Origin: Moniliella sp. 'wahieum'
Taxonomy: Eukaryota; Basidiomycota; Moniliellomycetes; Moniliellales; Moniliellaceae
Length of the DNA stretch: 64,000 bases
Reading direction: 5' to 3'
Assembly: GCA_003971905.1 (NCBI GenBank)
Contig: RSEE01000064.1
Coordinates: forward strand, 186,001-250,000
Positions within the stretch are counted from its first letter, which is position 1, and the number at the start of each line of letters is the position of its first letter. This document shows, piece after piece, positions 12,184 through 23,379 of the stretch. The translations under genes and the position numbers were made by a program. Below the pieces are notes generated by a model. The model saw only the letters and a program-made list of their open reading frames with translations. It had not been told where the DNA came from and made no database searches.

Positions 12184-12813
12184 GGCGCTGGAGAGCGGGG
12201 AGGGGCGGAGGGGGCCCGGTGGTGGTGTGGTGGTGGTGGTGGAAGGGCCATGGACCAGCGCGTCGCATATGGCCCGAGGAGGGGCGCGAGCAGGCCAGGC
12301 CATGGGACTGGCCCAGGCCCTGGAGAAGCAGGCCGGAGCAGGGGGGCAGTGTGGGAGCTGAGACCCCCCGGCCGGCGCGTGGCAGCGCGTGGGTTGGGCA
12401 GGCTGGAGGCTGGAGCTGGAGCAGCGCAGCCAGCCGCCTACATCCCGCCGTGCGCCGCGCGCGCCCGCAGCCGCATCCCAGCATCCCAGCACGCCGCCGC
12501 CGCCCTCGACACCCACCACACCCACACCCACACCCACCCCTCCCGCATGTCTGCCGCCGCCATGGGAGGTCGCTGATGGGGACGGATGGTGATAATCCGT
12601 GGCCGATGTTCGATGGGGCGCGATGGATGATGCATGATGTGCCGCGGCAGCGCAGGAGGCGCAGGTGCAAGCAGCCGTGGGGCATGCTGACCTAAGCGCC
12701 CTCCCCCCGTCCGGCACGTCTTGACGTGGAGCCAAGTGGAGTCGCATCCAGCCAGCGCCTCCACCTCCACTCCTCATCCACCCCACCTCTCGTCTTCCGC
12801 GCAATGTGCGCGG
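12184..12813. promoter_or_regulatory. Shared divergent promoter of MVD1 and the TM9 gene
   Basis: About 630 bp separate the two opposite start codons. It contains a CACCC/CCACAC-rich simple stretch (12505-12545) and several GATGG/GATGATGC repeats (12580-12635). Long open frames cross this region on both strands, but they are GC-driven and match no family. No TATA box is evident. Confidence 0.45.
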
Positions 12814-14755
12814 ATGCGTGTGGGCGTGCTGCTGGCCCTAGCTCGGCGCTCCGCTCGCCATGCATGGTACCTGCCCGGCTCGGCGCCCCGCTCCTACACC
12901 GCCGGCGAACAGGTCCCTTGGTGTCAACTCATCCAGCCCAAAGCCCAGGCCGACAAGGCTGGCGTCCACGGGCTGGTCGCCTACGACTACTACGACCCCC
13001 GCTTCACTTCTGCCGTCCACGCCAGCCAATCGAGGCCGCATCGAGGGCTTGGGCAGTGCCCTGTTCGGCGACCGCATCTCAACTCCCCGCTCCAAGCCCA
13101 CATGCTCAGAACGAGTCTTGCGTCAAGCTCTGCGACTTGGTTCCTGCCAAGGACATGCAGTTCGTCAACGACCGTATCCGCCAGGGAATGCCTCTCGATG
13201 GCTCGTCGATGGCTCCCAGAGCCAGAAGCAGATTCTCGAATCTACTCACGAACTCCTCTACTCCATCGGCTTCCCCCTTGGCCAGCTTATTTCCATCACG
13301 GGCCAGGAACTTGACCCCGCCATCACTATACAACCACTTCGACATCTATATCGACTACCATCAACGCGGTCCTAATGAGTACCGCGTTGTGGGTGCTCTG
13401 TCTGGCCTTACTCGCGGCAAACCCTCTCGGGATCCCCTCCCACTGGCCCAGTGATCGACTGCAATGCGGCGGATCCCGTCCAGCTCAACCCCAAAGGTAA
13501 AGATATGCCCATTGCCTACACTTACAACACGTACTGGCTGGAGTCTCCTACGCCTTGGGCTACCGCTGGGACCATTACCTCAAAATTGATGATCCTCAGA
13601 TCCACTGGTTCTCGCTCCTCAACGGATCGTTCTCGCCGGGTGCCCATGCATGATGGTGATTGCCATCCTTTATCGCTCTACCAACCGGGACATCAACCGC
13701 TATCAAGCCATTGACTCTCCGAGGACGTGCAAGAGGAGTCCGGATGGAAACTGGTACATGGCGAGGTCTTCCGTTCTCCGTCCTCGCCGTCCTTGTTGAG
13801 TGTCATGCTGGGTTCGGGTGCCCAATTAGCAGCCATGGCGACGGTCACGCTCTTCTTTGCAGCCGTAGGCTTCTTGAGCCCTTCCCGCCGTGGTTCCCTG
13901 GGAGTGAGTATGATCATGAACTGGATGATCTTTGGCGTGCTAGCTGGATACGTTTCCCGCGCATGTACACATCCTTGGGTGGAGAACGGTGGAAGCGCAA
14001 CATTTTCCTTACGGCCACCTTGTTCCCTGTCTCATCTTTGCCATTATCAAGTGTGTCTCTTTCTCTGTCCCCTCCCCCAACCCCCATTGTTGTAGACACT
14101 AACAAAACGCAGTTTCCTTAACTTCTTCCTCCTCATCTCGCGCTCTTCGGGTGCTGTGCCCTTTGGCACACTCCTCGCCCTCGTCACCATCTGGTTCCTA
14201 GTCAATGTCCCGCTTACCTTGCTGGGCTCCTGGCTTGGTCTCCCGGCATGGCGCTTTCCGCACCTCTGCTCGCGTCAACACCATCCCCCGGCAAATCCCA
14301 CCTGTGCCGTGGTACCTAACACACTACCCCCGCGCTCTTGGGTGGCTTCTTCCCTTTTGCCGCTGCATTGCTGGAGATTTTCTTTGTGCTAAGCTCCTGT
14401 TTGGGACGAAGATCTACTATATGCGTTTGGGTTTATGGCGCTCACCTACCTCGTTAGCGCACTAACCACGGCCGCGGTTGCGGTGCTGATGTGCTACTTC
14501 TCTCTCTCGCACGAGGACTATCGATGGCACTGGCGTGCGTTTGCCGTGGGCGGAGGGTCGGCGTTCTGGCTGTTCGTGTATGGGTTGGTATTTTGGGCCT
14601 CTTCGCTCTCCCTGCCTGGAGTAGCGAATAAGGTGTTGTATTTGGGCTACTTGGGCCTTCTCTCCCTGGTGGATTTCCTGCTGTTTGGCCCGATTGGCTA
14701 TGCAGCGTGCTACCTCTACGTCCGCCACATCTACGCTGCCATCCGAGTGGACTGA
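12814..14755 (+). CDS. TM9SF/EMP70 nonaspanin, endomembrane protein
   Basis: Nine-transmembrane Golgi/endosomal protein involved in cargo sorting, adhesion and copper homeostasis in fungi (Emp70/Tmn family). A short hydrophobic signal (MRVGVLLALARR) precedes WYLPGSAPRSYTAGEQVP, the family's luminal hallmark. The ectodomain includes YDYYDPRF, then FDIYIDYHQRGPNEYRVVG and YTYNTYWLES. The membrane half shows serial hydrophobic segments (about 13790-14750) including MIMNWMIFGVLAGYVS, the RVNTIPRQIPPVPWYL loop, and FWLFVYGLVFWASSLSLPG. A 60-bp intron sits at about 14051-14110. The protein ends YVRHIYAAIRVD, where the family usually carries a KxD/E COPI-binding tail (IKID). Here the lysine position is Arg. 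Multiple single-base frame shifts occur. The stop is at 14753-14755. Confidence 0.9.
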
Positions 14756-14830
14756 GGGATCCCCGCACCGGCCCTGTGCGCCATTGCGCCATTGCGCCAT
14801 ATGATGCCTGTGCGTAGCAGCAGCATTCGT

Positions 14831-16119
14831 TTAGTCCAAATACGCCAACAACATCTCCCTCGTCCTAGGTGCCGGAAGCGCTTCGCTCCGCGCCCCATCT
14901 CGTCCCACTGTGCCGAACCCAAGTAGATCTGATAGACCAAACGTTTCCCCGCCCATCCCACCTTGCTCTGGAGGATCAAAGGCGCGATTGACAGTTGAAC
15001 TTGCCACGCCTCGTCTCGTCAGTCCACTGCGTTCCATCGGATTCCGGCGTGGACCTTGGCCATGTGTGTGCGAGGGCCCAGGCCAGCTCGGCCCTTTCCC
15101 GCTCCCCCCGTGGCCGGGCAGACGTCGAACGCACCCCCGAGTGTGGAGGCGGCAAGACAGAGGAAGGCCGGGCACGTCGGCTTCTTCCCGTGCTAGGGGG
15201 TACACTAAGGTGGTGGGAAGGAGGGTCCGGGATCATGTCGGCGTCAAATGGCGACACCAGTTGCGCTTGCGACCTCCACTCTTCCTTTGGGCCGGAAAAG
15301 GAGGCGAGCACCTCGTCCATGGTCTGGTCCGTACCCATTGTGCTTGCTCTTCCGCTTGTGGTCATGCCGGACTGCTCTCTGCGTGAAGTCAACCGCTCCA
15401 TCGCCAGCGCTCGGTCCGCTTCGGCGCTGGCCTCGAGACAGGCAGCCCGGGCCAGGGTACTAAACCCATCTCGTTTTCCTAGAAACGGGGTAGGACGCTT
15501 AAACACGTCGGCGAGTGCTTGTTCCCAGTGTCGTGGGTCCGAGGAAGGGAGTCCCTGGGGCCTCCGATTCTGGCGGCGCATTCGTGCATTCGTCCTAGGC
15601 GGCGAGTGCGGGTTTGTTCCCGCACCCCCGGGGGGGCGGAAGATGTTCATCCAACTCCCATAGGCTGGGCCGGTCCCACAGGCTTTCGCGCCAACTTTTG
15701 CGTAGCTCGTACTAGTGAGGACGTGCCCCGCTCAACAGGGTAGGACACCCACTCCTCCAGGCCAATGTCAAACCGACAAATCGCAGCAATCTTACCGGCT
15801 CGGTGGGGAGGTAGATGGAATACTCCTCTTGCTCGGCTTCCTCGTGGGGCTCAGCTTCCTCTTCGTCGGTCCACGATACATGGCATTGTCGACTGGCTGG
15901 GGACTCGATCGGCGGGCCGAGGCGAGGTCAGGTCCTCGTCAAAGGAGACTTCCCACTCAGGTAGGATGGGAGGCGGCAGACGCGCAGGACTTCGTCGCGG
16001 AGGCGTCGATGCGCGTTGCGGCGGTTCGATGCTTTCTGGGCGGGTGAGATCGACGGCGGTGATGGCGGAGGCAGGCGGCCATCGGTCGAGGCCGAGTCGG
16101 TGCGGGACAGGCTGGGCAT
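14831..16119 (-). CDS. Hypothetical protein, disordered, no recognised family
   Basis: Starts MPSLSRTDSASTDGRLPPP at 16119 and reads through NRRNAHRRLRDEVLRV, a Glu-rich EEAEQEEYSIYLPTEP segment and KSWRESLWDRPSLWELDE. A helical region follows, with HWEQALADVFKRPTPFLGKRD and ARAACLEASAEADRALAMER, then TMDEVLASFSGPKEEWRSQ. The tail is FDPPEQGGMGGETFGLSDLLGFG, then REMLLAYLD, with a stop at 14831. Charged, Pro/Ser-rich and helix-prone, with a possible short intron near 15810. I recognise no domain. Conservation of the last helix and the tryptophans suggests a real protein. It shares a 236-bp divergent promoter with SDHAF2. Confidence 0.5.
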
Positions 16120-16355
16120 GGTGGGGAGCACAGGCGAGCGAGGTAAACAGTAACCGCACCCCCAACCGTAGATAATGCACACAGAGGGCGGAATTTGCCA
16201 CTCCCCCACACGACGCGTGACACACGAAGTGTGGTGCGTGATGCTTCGCTGGCCATTCCGCCGGAACAACCAATCCACCGCCTGCGCCGCCGAGGCCGCT
16301 GGCCAGCTACTGCTGCTTCTGCTGTTCGGCTGCCGCCACCCACCGCCTCGCTCCC

Positions 16356-16980
16356 ATGCCCACCATGCTTGCTCGTGTCCTATCCCGGCCCTTGCACGCC
16401 CTTCCGCTCCACCAGGTACGTGTGCGTGCCTTTACCGCCTCGGCGCTGGCCAGGAGCGACAAACCCACCACCGCCGACGACCCCTTTATCCTACCCTTCC
16501 ACCCGGCCGTCGACCCCCAAAACAAGCCCCCCACGGCACCTTCCCAACCGCACACGACGGACGAGCTGAACGAGGCGCTCTCGTCAGCATACCAAACCGA
16601 GGGCCTGGGAACGTGGGCTCCCATTCGTGTCCCAGGGCGTACGAGAGAGGACGAGTCACGTCCGAAGCGGATTGCGCGGCTGATTTACCAGACCCGCAAG
16701 CGCGGCATCCTCGAAACGACCTCATTCTTTCCACCTGGGCCAAGAGCAACCTGCACTCGCTCACGGATGACGAACTGGACGAGTTCGATCGGCTGCTGGA
16801 CGAACCGGACTGGGACATTTTCTACTGGTGCACCGAGCGAAAACCCCCACCGGAACGGTGGACTGCGTCGTTACCACCGAGGGAAGGGTAGGACACCGCC
16901 TCGTCGTCCACACTCGCAATGAGGACCGCGTCATTCGCCGCATGCCCGAGGTGCCGCCGAGTGTTGATCCGGAGGCATGA
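16356..16980 (+). CDS. SDHAF2: Succinate dehydrogenase assembly factor 2, mitochondrial
   Basis: Required for covalent FAD attachment to the flavoprotein subunit of succinate dehydrogenase in the mitochondrial matrix (yeast Sdh5/Emi5). The N terminus MPTMLARVLSRPLHALPLHQ is a basic amphipathic mitochondrial presequence. The core RPKRIARLIYQTRKRGILET is followed, one frame over, by LILSTWAKSNLHSL, then LTDDELDEFDRLLDEPDWDIFYW, the hallmark SdhE-fold helices. The C terminus continues in a third frame, with VVHTRNEDRVIRRMPEV matching the fungal family end, to a TGA at 16978. Two single-base shifts (near 16725 and 16858) must be assumed. The total of about 207 residues fits the family. Confidence 0.92.
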
Positions 16981-17615
16981 GCGTGCCGCACGACCGGGGG
17001 GGGGGGCGGACAAGAAGCCACAGAAAGGGTGCGAGACGTGGCGCTCGCGGCGTGCTTGTGAGCGGCAGCCGGATCTGGGAAGGCCTGTCCAGGCGGACGC
17101 ATCGAGTTGGGTGCTCCGATTGTTGTCCCTCAGCGTTGGAGGTACACTGCTTTTGCTATGACTGTCCTGCGCATCCATTAGGAAGGGGGAACAAGTAACA
17201 GAATAGGACGCGTGGGACTAGAGTCCTCTGAGTATGTGGAGGAGGCAGGAGGTGCTAGATATAAGCCCCAATGTCGTGCCCATCCAGCGCATCCAGCTCG
17301 TCTCGATCTCATGCTCCATGGGGACTCACCGAGCACACGCTGACCATGTCACGTGCGGATGGGCGGAAGCGGAAGTCAGTAACCCCTGCCCTGATTTGGC
17401 CGCCAGACAGGGCCGAGCGGATTGCGGGTTGAGCCAGTTGAGCGTCGGGCCCGGAAACAGAAACGATGCAACCCCGTGACTCACGCCTCAGGCCACTCGA
17501 CCCAGCCCTCCCAAGTCAGCCAACGTCCACACTGTCTCTGTGCTGAGGCTCGCATGGCTCTCGTTTTCTCTCCCATCTTGCCCATCTGTCCCCCTCCACC
17601 ATTCACTCGCACGCC
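16981..17615. other. Intergenic, promoter side of the PNPOx gene
   Basis: About 635 bp between SDHAF2 and the oxidase gene. It contains a G10 homopolymer at about 16997-17007 and no supported gene. Open frames here on the minus strand are antisense to SDHAF2 or match nothing I recognise. Confidence 0.4.
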
Positions 17616-18426
17616 ATGACCAGCGCCTCCGTCACCCGCGTCGCCGGACACACCCAATACGTCACCCACGGCATCGAGGAAGCTGAGTTGCTCCCCACGC
17701 CCATGGCCCAGTTCCAGGCCTGGTTCGCCCACGCCCAGGCCGACGACCGTGTCGAGGAGCCCGAGGCCATGACAGTGTCTACCTGTCGCCTCACTACCGA
17801 TGAGCAAGGCAATACGACCGCCACTCCATCCTCGCGGACTGTGCTGCTGAAGCAGGCCGACCCCCAGGGGTTTGTCTTTTTCACTAACTACAACAGTCGC
17901 AAAGGCCAAGACATTGCTTCCAACCCGCGCGTCGGACTAACTTTTACTGGCGCGCGATGCACCGTCAAGTGCGCGTCGTTGGTATCGCCAACAAGCTCTC
18001 TGGCGAAGAGAGCGAAGAGTACTTCCACTCCCGTCCTTTGGGTTCCCAAGTGGGCGCCTGGGCCTCCCCACAATCTGAAATCATCCCTTCGAGGGAGACG
18101 TTGGTAGAGAGGTCAAGGCACAAGAGACGCATTTCGCTGTCCCTGGGGCTAGTGGGATTGACCCTACTTTCGTCCCCTCCGAGGCAGACACCCAAGCTTG
18201 GAAGACAGCAGAGGTGCCGCGCCACCTTTCTGGGGGGGGTACCGTATTGAGCCACTCGAGGTCGAGTTTTGGGCCGGCCGGCCAACCGGCTGCATGACCG
18301 TCTGCGGTATGTTCACGTCCTCTGTCCAGGTGCGGCAGTACTGACTCTTACTGTAGCTATGTGCGCGCGACGACCGACTTGCCTGCCAACGAAGCCAAGT
18401 GGACCGTGGAGCGTCTGGGTCCGTAA
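17616..18426 (+). CDS. PDX3: Pyridoxamine/pyridoxine 5'-phosphate oxidase
   Basis: FMN-dependent enzyme making pyridoxal 5'-phosphate (vitamin B6 salvage), cytosolic. It starts [16 protein letters not shown]. The FMN/substrate-binding block [20 protein letters not shown] plus [18 protein letters not shown] is textbook. The next frame carries [21 protein letters not shown], then [20 protein letters not shown]. Late motifs are [18 protein letters not shown] and LHDRLR. A 50-bp intron (18307-18356) then completes [18 protein letters not shown], ending WTVERLGP and TAA at 18424-18426, the typical RLxP C terminus. Three single-base frame changes interrupt the gene (about 17955, 18085, 18215). Length is about 250 residues, as expected. 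Confidence 0.92.
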
Positions 18427-18549
18427 GCATGCATGCCCTTTTTTCGCACAACACAGGCCTGTCGCCGCTCCTCGTAGCTGCCATCTCGAGGGGCGGGACA
18501 ACAGTAGTATGACTAGGAGTACAATTCATTGCGTTATGCATAGAGGCAG

Positions 18550-19200
18550 CTAGGACGCCATTCCTTGGTCGGGCAACCTCTCCACAGCATACCGGTGTTT
18601 TGGATGTTAATCAGCGGTACACCTGGGACTTGGCGCAGACGCCGCCTCAGTTCTCGGTCACAGGTGGCAACGAGATAGCACTTGTGGGTTTGCACACGAT
18701 GGACAATGCAGTCGTCGGCATAGGTGCCCTTGTGGGAGCAGGGCAGGCGCTCAAAGCGTGGGTCTCTGGCGACACGCAATGCCACACGGTACTTGGACCC
18801 CAACTTTTCCAGCTCAGCCAAGACACAGTCAGTCACACAGGGGATGGCGCGGCATAGAGCGTCCATCAGGCCCTGCACCACCTCGATTTTGTTTTGCAGC
18901 GAAAAGTTGATAAAGTTGGTGTCAATAATAACCCGATAGGGGGGCCAAGCTGGGTGTTGGCTTGCAGAACATTGACGATGGCAACTGGGTCACATGCTGG
19001 ATCTTTTTGCCCTCAGGCGTGGTGGCGGCCTTCTTGCCCTCGCGCTCAAGCCTGGCTTGGCTCGATTTGCTGATCAGGTGTGTGATCAGTTAGTAATGGT
19101 TGCCCAACGGCAATCGGGAGGGGGCATACAGCCTGGGGTCGGTGGTGCTCAGCAGCCTCTTGCGGTCGGCAAACTTTTTCGTCTTCTTGGCCTTGCCCAT
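18550..19200 (-). CDS. FCF1: FCF1, PIN-domain SSU processome protein
   Basis: Nucleolar PIN-domain protein needed for early 18S pre-rRNA processing. The start MGKAKKTKKFADRKRLLS is the characteristic basic N terminus. An intron follows at about 19075-19132, ending TGATCAG. The PIN domain includes YRVIIDTNFINFSLQNKIE, then VVQGLMDALC, AIPCVTDCVLAELEKLG, DPRFERLPCSHKGTYADDC and TCDRELRRRLRQVPGVPL. The acidic residues (IDTN, ELEK, YADD) are present. The true C terminus RYAVERLPDQGMAS lies one frame over, with a TAG at 18550-18552. Without that shift the frame runs on to 18534 with unrelated residues. FCF1 is almost invariant in eukaryotes, so the shifts are probably sequence errors. It diverges from the AT-hook gene across 203 bp. 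Confidence 0.94.
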
Positions 19201-19403
19201 GGTGGTGGTGGTTGCCGGGAACGGAGGTGGTGGAGGGGCACCGCCACTGCTGGTTGCTGCTCTGGGGGAAAATAAAAAGAAGAGCGGAATTGGATTCCGC
19301 CGCTGCTCTCCGCATTTCGCCAGGTGGGCACGCGCCGCCACGGCTTGCTCAGGTCTCAGGCGGCCAAGCGTGTCGGCGCGAGACGCAACCACCACCAACT
19401 CCC

Positions 19404-21261
19404 ATGTCTCGGCCCAGACGCTGGCCATCCCACCCTAGCCCACCCGCCCGCGACAACGCTTCGGAGGGACGAGGCATGGCCGTCTGACGAGGAAAGCGAT
19501 GGCAACTACTCGGACGGTAACCCTTCTTCGTACTCCTCCCATTCCCGCCCCCTCCAGCGACGACCATCGTTCCAGCGAGGAGGACCAAGACGCGTCGAAC
19601 GCGTCCGAATATGCCAGTGAGGACGAGTATGACAGCGAAAGCGGGGAGAAGAAGAGTTGGATGGGTCAGAGTCGACTCACTTAAGGCGCACACACCCTCT
19701 CTCCCTCTCGCATCGTCTCCTGTCCGTCCGTCCGCACCCCCCGCTCCCGCAGCCGATTTGAGCAGCGTTATCGCTTTTCTCACGCAAGTCCTAGGAAGCC
19801 CACACCAACTCGCTCCAGAGGAACACGCATCCCTCTATCGATTCTGGCTCGCTTTGGTTCAGAGATTAGACGCGCAGCAGGCCCAGTCCGCCTCAACCCC
19901 GACCCCTACCTCAACTCCAACCCCAACTCCTGCTTCTGCTGTCCCACATCCCGACCAAGCTCCCACACCGCCAAAACGCCTTCCTAACACCAGCGACCCA
20001 GCATCACGCGCGTCCTCCCAGTCGCGCTCCCGGCAGCGAGAAGTTTTACTTCCCCCTCCCACTCAGATGCCGTCCCCATACCCTCTGACGTGCACCTGAC
20101 ATCGCTGTTGCAGAGACTGTTGGAACAACAGCCTATACCCCCCACCGCATCTACAGCCACAGCCTCTCCTGCCCCCGCGCCCGTTCCTGCCCGCGCGTCT
20201 TCCCATCCCCCTAATCCCGCCCCAGCTCTTGCCCACGCTCCTGCGTCTGACAACGACAAACCAGACCAAAACGCCGGCGAGACACTCCCTTCTTCCTTCT
20301 CCATTTTACCTGACTTTCCCATAACCTTGCCCCGCACCAACCTTGCCAACGCACCTCCTATCCATTCCCTTCTCCCCTCCGTCCATCCCCCGGGCGCAGC
20401 ACCAGGAGCAGCACCGGGGACATCGGCAGGAGTAGCGTTTGCCCTGATGGATCTCGAGTCCGATGATGAAGCCGATCCGGACTTTGACCCGTTGCAGGTC
20501 GACCCCCACTTTGACCAGGCCAACGCACCCGAAGATGAGTGGTGGTGGGACCCACAGATTTGATCCAAGACCTCGCCGGACTGGGAGTGGAGCCGCAGTT
20601 GGCCCAGGCCACCAGTGAGATGACACGCGTCTTGGCCATGGCAAACACGTCCCAGCCGTCTCAACCTGCACCCCCACCCCCACCCGCACCTGCACCCGCT
20701 CCCGCTCCCGCACCTACACCAGCATCTACACCCTCATCTGCACCTGCGCCTGCGCGCTTGTCCCCAGCCCAGTGGCGACACCTCCCGTCCATCTGGAGAT
20801 GGGGCGGTAGTCAAACGCCCACCTGGTCGTCCAAGGAAATATGCCACGGCTGCCGAGCAGGTGGCCGCGAACCGGCGTATGACGCGGGAACGTCGTAGTG
20901 GCGCCAAAACTGAGCTGCCAAACTGAAGGAAGATTTGGCCGAGACCAAAGTGCAGTTGGCCCAGAGCCAAGCCGAGGTCGCCCAACATCGTGCCCATATC
21001 GAACGTTTGACACGTGATAAGGCCCAGTTGCGAAGCCAATTGGATAGCATGCATGAGTACATTGCTACCCTCCCACCGCCGCCTGCGGTTACCTCCAGAA
21101 ATGCCGTTGCCACCAAGACTGTCGGCCTCGCCACGGGTCACCCGCGCGAAGCGGCAGCGGACCTAATGCGTGGAGAGCGTTCTTACCTTGTCACCCCTAC
21201 TACCCTTCGGTCGGTCACAGAGACCAGTCTAACCGTCTCCCCCCCACGTTCATCGGTATGA
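19404..21261 (+). CDS. AT-hook protein with acidic N terminus, Pro/Ala-rich middle and basic coiled coil
   Basis: Not a family I can name. It starts MSRPRRWPSHPSPPARD. Residues about 30-90 are acidic and Ser-rich (EESDGNYSDGNPSS, then SEEDQDASNASEYASEDEYD). A helical segment SVIAFLTQVLGSPHQLAPEE follows, then long Thr/Pro and Ala/Pro repeats (19880-19960, 20660-20750). An acidic patch is at LESDDEADPDFDPL (20455). Near 20810-20850 the frame VKRPPGRPRKYATAAEQVA contains the AT-hook core GRPRK, followed directly by NRRMTRERRSGAKTEL and a leucine-heptad helix (LAETKVQLAQSQAEVAQ, then HRAHIERLTRDKAQLRS). Basic region plus heptads resembles a bZIP-like dimeriser. This suggests a chromatin or transcription factor, which is an inference. 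About five frame changes interrupt it, and a small intron is possible near 19675-19750. Confidence 0.6.
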
Positions 21262-21956
21262 TCTAGGGAGGGGTTTGTATCTTATAGTTCTGCAGGAAAT
21301 GCTGTAGTTCTTCCCAGGAAGATAGCAGGTGGCGGTCGACAAGGACCATAGGGGAGAGTATAGGGTGGAAACTAGCACCACATCGGCCGAGTTGAAACAA
21401 AAATATAGTAGCTCCCCCTGAGGCCTGATCCCCAGTGGCTGCGTGGGTACTGACCTCGTCTGCCCTGCCATATGGGAATGGACCTGGCCAATTCTCGTCG
21501 GACAGACGTGGCCAGTGGGGTTAGAGGTCGTCAGATCTCAGAAAAGGGGCGGCAGACACAGCCAGTCGGAGAACGGAAGATGCATGGGGTAAATCCAACT
21601 TCTGGCAAATACAAGCCTGCGTGGTGGCAACTTGAAACCAGCAGCAGCCTATTTAATTCGACGCACGTCGACGTCCCACGTGCAATTGAACATTGAACAC
21701 TCGGCCACCTCATTCGATGCTTAGGTCAGCAGAGGGGGCCACGTTGGAGAAGGAAAGGCTGCCCCCATGCCGCGCACGGGGGGGAAGCGCGAGCGGCTGC
21801 GGGCACAGCGCCAGTGTGCCACCCCCATATGGGTGGCTGGCTGGCGATTTCTCCGCATGGCGTCGATCCTCGATAAGTGCGTCAGCCCGCCCGGACCAGG
21901 CCAGCGTCGCCAGCAGACCTTCGCTGCCTCCCACCACCCACCCCGTTCTGCACGCC
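21262..21956. promoter_or_regulatory. Promoter region of inorganic pyrophosphatase
   Basis: About 695 bp without a supported gene. It contains TATTTAA near 21651 and a CACGTG E-box (21677-21682) next to a palindromic ACGCACGTCGACGT, about 280 bp upstream of the IPP1 start. These are plausible bHLH-type or core promoter elements, judged by sequence only. Confidence 0.4.
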
Positions 21957-22851
21957 ATGTCCGACTACACCGTCCACCAGGTTGGCGCTGCCAACACGCT
22001 TGGTACGTCCCCTTCTCCCCGTGTCCGCCCCGTCTGACACGCCCCCGCAGACTACCGCGTCTACATCGAGAAGCAGGGCAAGGTCGTCTCCCCCTTCCAC
22101 GACATTCCCCTCTACGCCAATGAGGACAAGACTGTCCTCAACATGGTCGTCGAGATCCCGCGCTGGTCCAATGCCAAGCAGGAGATCAGCAAGGAGGAGA
22201 CCCTCAACCCCATCAAGCAGGACACCAAGAAGGGCAAGCTGCGCTTTGTGCGCAACTGCTTCCCCCACAAGGGCTACATTTGGAACTACGGAGCCTTCCC
22301 TCAGACGTTTGAGGACCCGGAGCAAGTCCACCCGACACGAAGGCCAAGGGCGACAACGACCCTCTGGATGTGTGCGAAATGGTGAGCAGGTGGGGTACAC
22401 GGGCCAGGTCAAGCAGGTCAAGGTGCGGGTGTGATGGCCCTGTTGGACGAGGGGGAGACCGACTGGAAGATCATTGCGATTGACGTCAATGACCGCTTGC
22501 GCCCAAATTGAACGACATTGAGGACGTTGAGACTCACCTCCCGGGCCTCATCCGTGCCACCAACGAGTGGTTCCGCATCTACAAATTCCCGACGGCAAGC
22601 CGAGAACCAGTTTGCCTTTTCGGGCGAGGCAAAGAACCGCCGCTACGCCACGGGCATTGTCCACGAGTGCCACGAGGCCTGGAATGGTCTGGTTAGCGGA
22701 CAGGCGGATGGCAACACGGCCATCACCAACGTCAGCCTCCAGGGCACCAAGGGATTCACCCCGGACGCCCAGGCGCCCGCTGCCAACCCGCTGCCCCGGC
22801 CCCCATGACCCTTCGGTCGACAAGTGGTTCTACATCTCCTCGGCCAACTAA
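21957..22851 (+). CDS. IPP1: Inorganic pyrophosphatase
   Basis: Family I soluble pyrophosphatase, essential for hydrolysing PPi made in biosynthesis. [15 protein letters not shown] is split by a 48-bp intron (22003-22050) from [20 protein letters not shown]. Conserved blocks are [35 protein letters not shown], the metal-binding DNDPLDV (second frame, about 22355), [28 protein letters not shown], and [15 protein letters not shown]. The stop at 22849-22851 follows [10 protein letters not shown]. Single-base shifts, mostly consistent with one lost base each, occur around 22337, 22381, 22427, 22505, 22600 and 22800. Length is about 285-290 residues, as in yeast. The enzyme is indispensable, so this locus is the best internal evidence that frame breaks here are technical. 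Confidence 0.95.
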
Positions 22852-23377
22852 GTCTCGAGCGTTGCTCTTGCTGTTCACATGCATTTGGCCTTGGTTCGCA
22901 CTTGACATTGTATTGAATTACAATCCATCGCGTCAAGCCAAACATTTTCATCCTGACCTGACAGCTGCAACATGGTAGAGCGTCGGCCATAGGCAGTGCA
23001 TGTATGTTAGTACACGCGTCCCCTAGGACTGAACGGAAAGATGGCATAGATCCAAATCGGGTCGCGTGTTCATAGAGCTGTTGCGCCAGACCGGACTGAA
23101 GGTCAGACCGGAGCCAAAAAGGGGTGGAAAGTGCGACATCCAGATACACATTGTCCAGCTTTGTACAGAATTGCTTCCCCCTCTGAACTAGTGAAGGATC
23201 TACCACAAGGATACGTGATAAGTCAATGAAATCGTGAGTAGTTCCTGACTTGAGGTGTCTCTGCAAACCATTGGCCCCCAAATAAGGTCCCAGCTTTGTT
23301 GCGTGATGAGGAACGCATGATGGGACTCTTGCAAGGGAGTTTCTCCAAGCTTGTGTGCTTCTTCTCTTCGCTGGCAC
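22643..23377 (-). CDS. Doubtful hypothetical ORF
   Basis: A 244-codon open frame on the minus strand ([18 protein letters not shown] onward) covers the 3' flank of IPP1 and overlaps its last 200 bp in antisense. Pieces such as [21 protein letters not shown] and [18 protein letters not shown] have protein-like composition, but I recognise no family. A further open frame upstream (23223-23501) could be a first exon. It may be a real small gene ending before 22900, or chance. Low confidence. Confidence 0.2.
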   Translation of the reverse strand: MPAKRRSTQAWRNSLARVPSCVPHHATKLGPYLGANGLQRHLKSGTTHDFIDLSRILVVDPSLVQRGKQFCTKLDNVYLDVALSTPFWLRSDLQSGLAQQLYEHATRFGSMPSFRSVLGDACTNIHALPMADALPCCSCQVRMKMFGLTRWIVIQYNVKCEPRPNACEQQEQRSRLSWPRRCRTTCRPKGHGGRGSGLAAGAWASGVNPLVPWRLTLVMAVLPSACPLTRPFQASWHSWTMPVA

Positions 23378-23379
23378 TT

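Noticed and set aside
12169-12695. Overlapping plus-strand ORFs in the MVD1/TM9 promoter
   Set aside because: Repetitive CACCC/GGTGG sequence translating to Trp, His-Thr and Pro strings. No family resemblance.
14995-15663. 222-codon plus-strand ORF
   Set aside because: Mirror frame of the minus-strand hypothetical protein. The minus strand has the more protein-like helices and a sensible start opposite SDHAF2.
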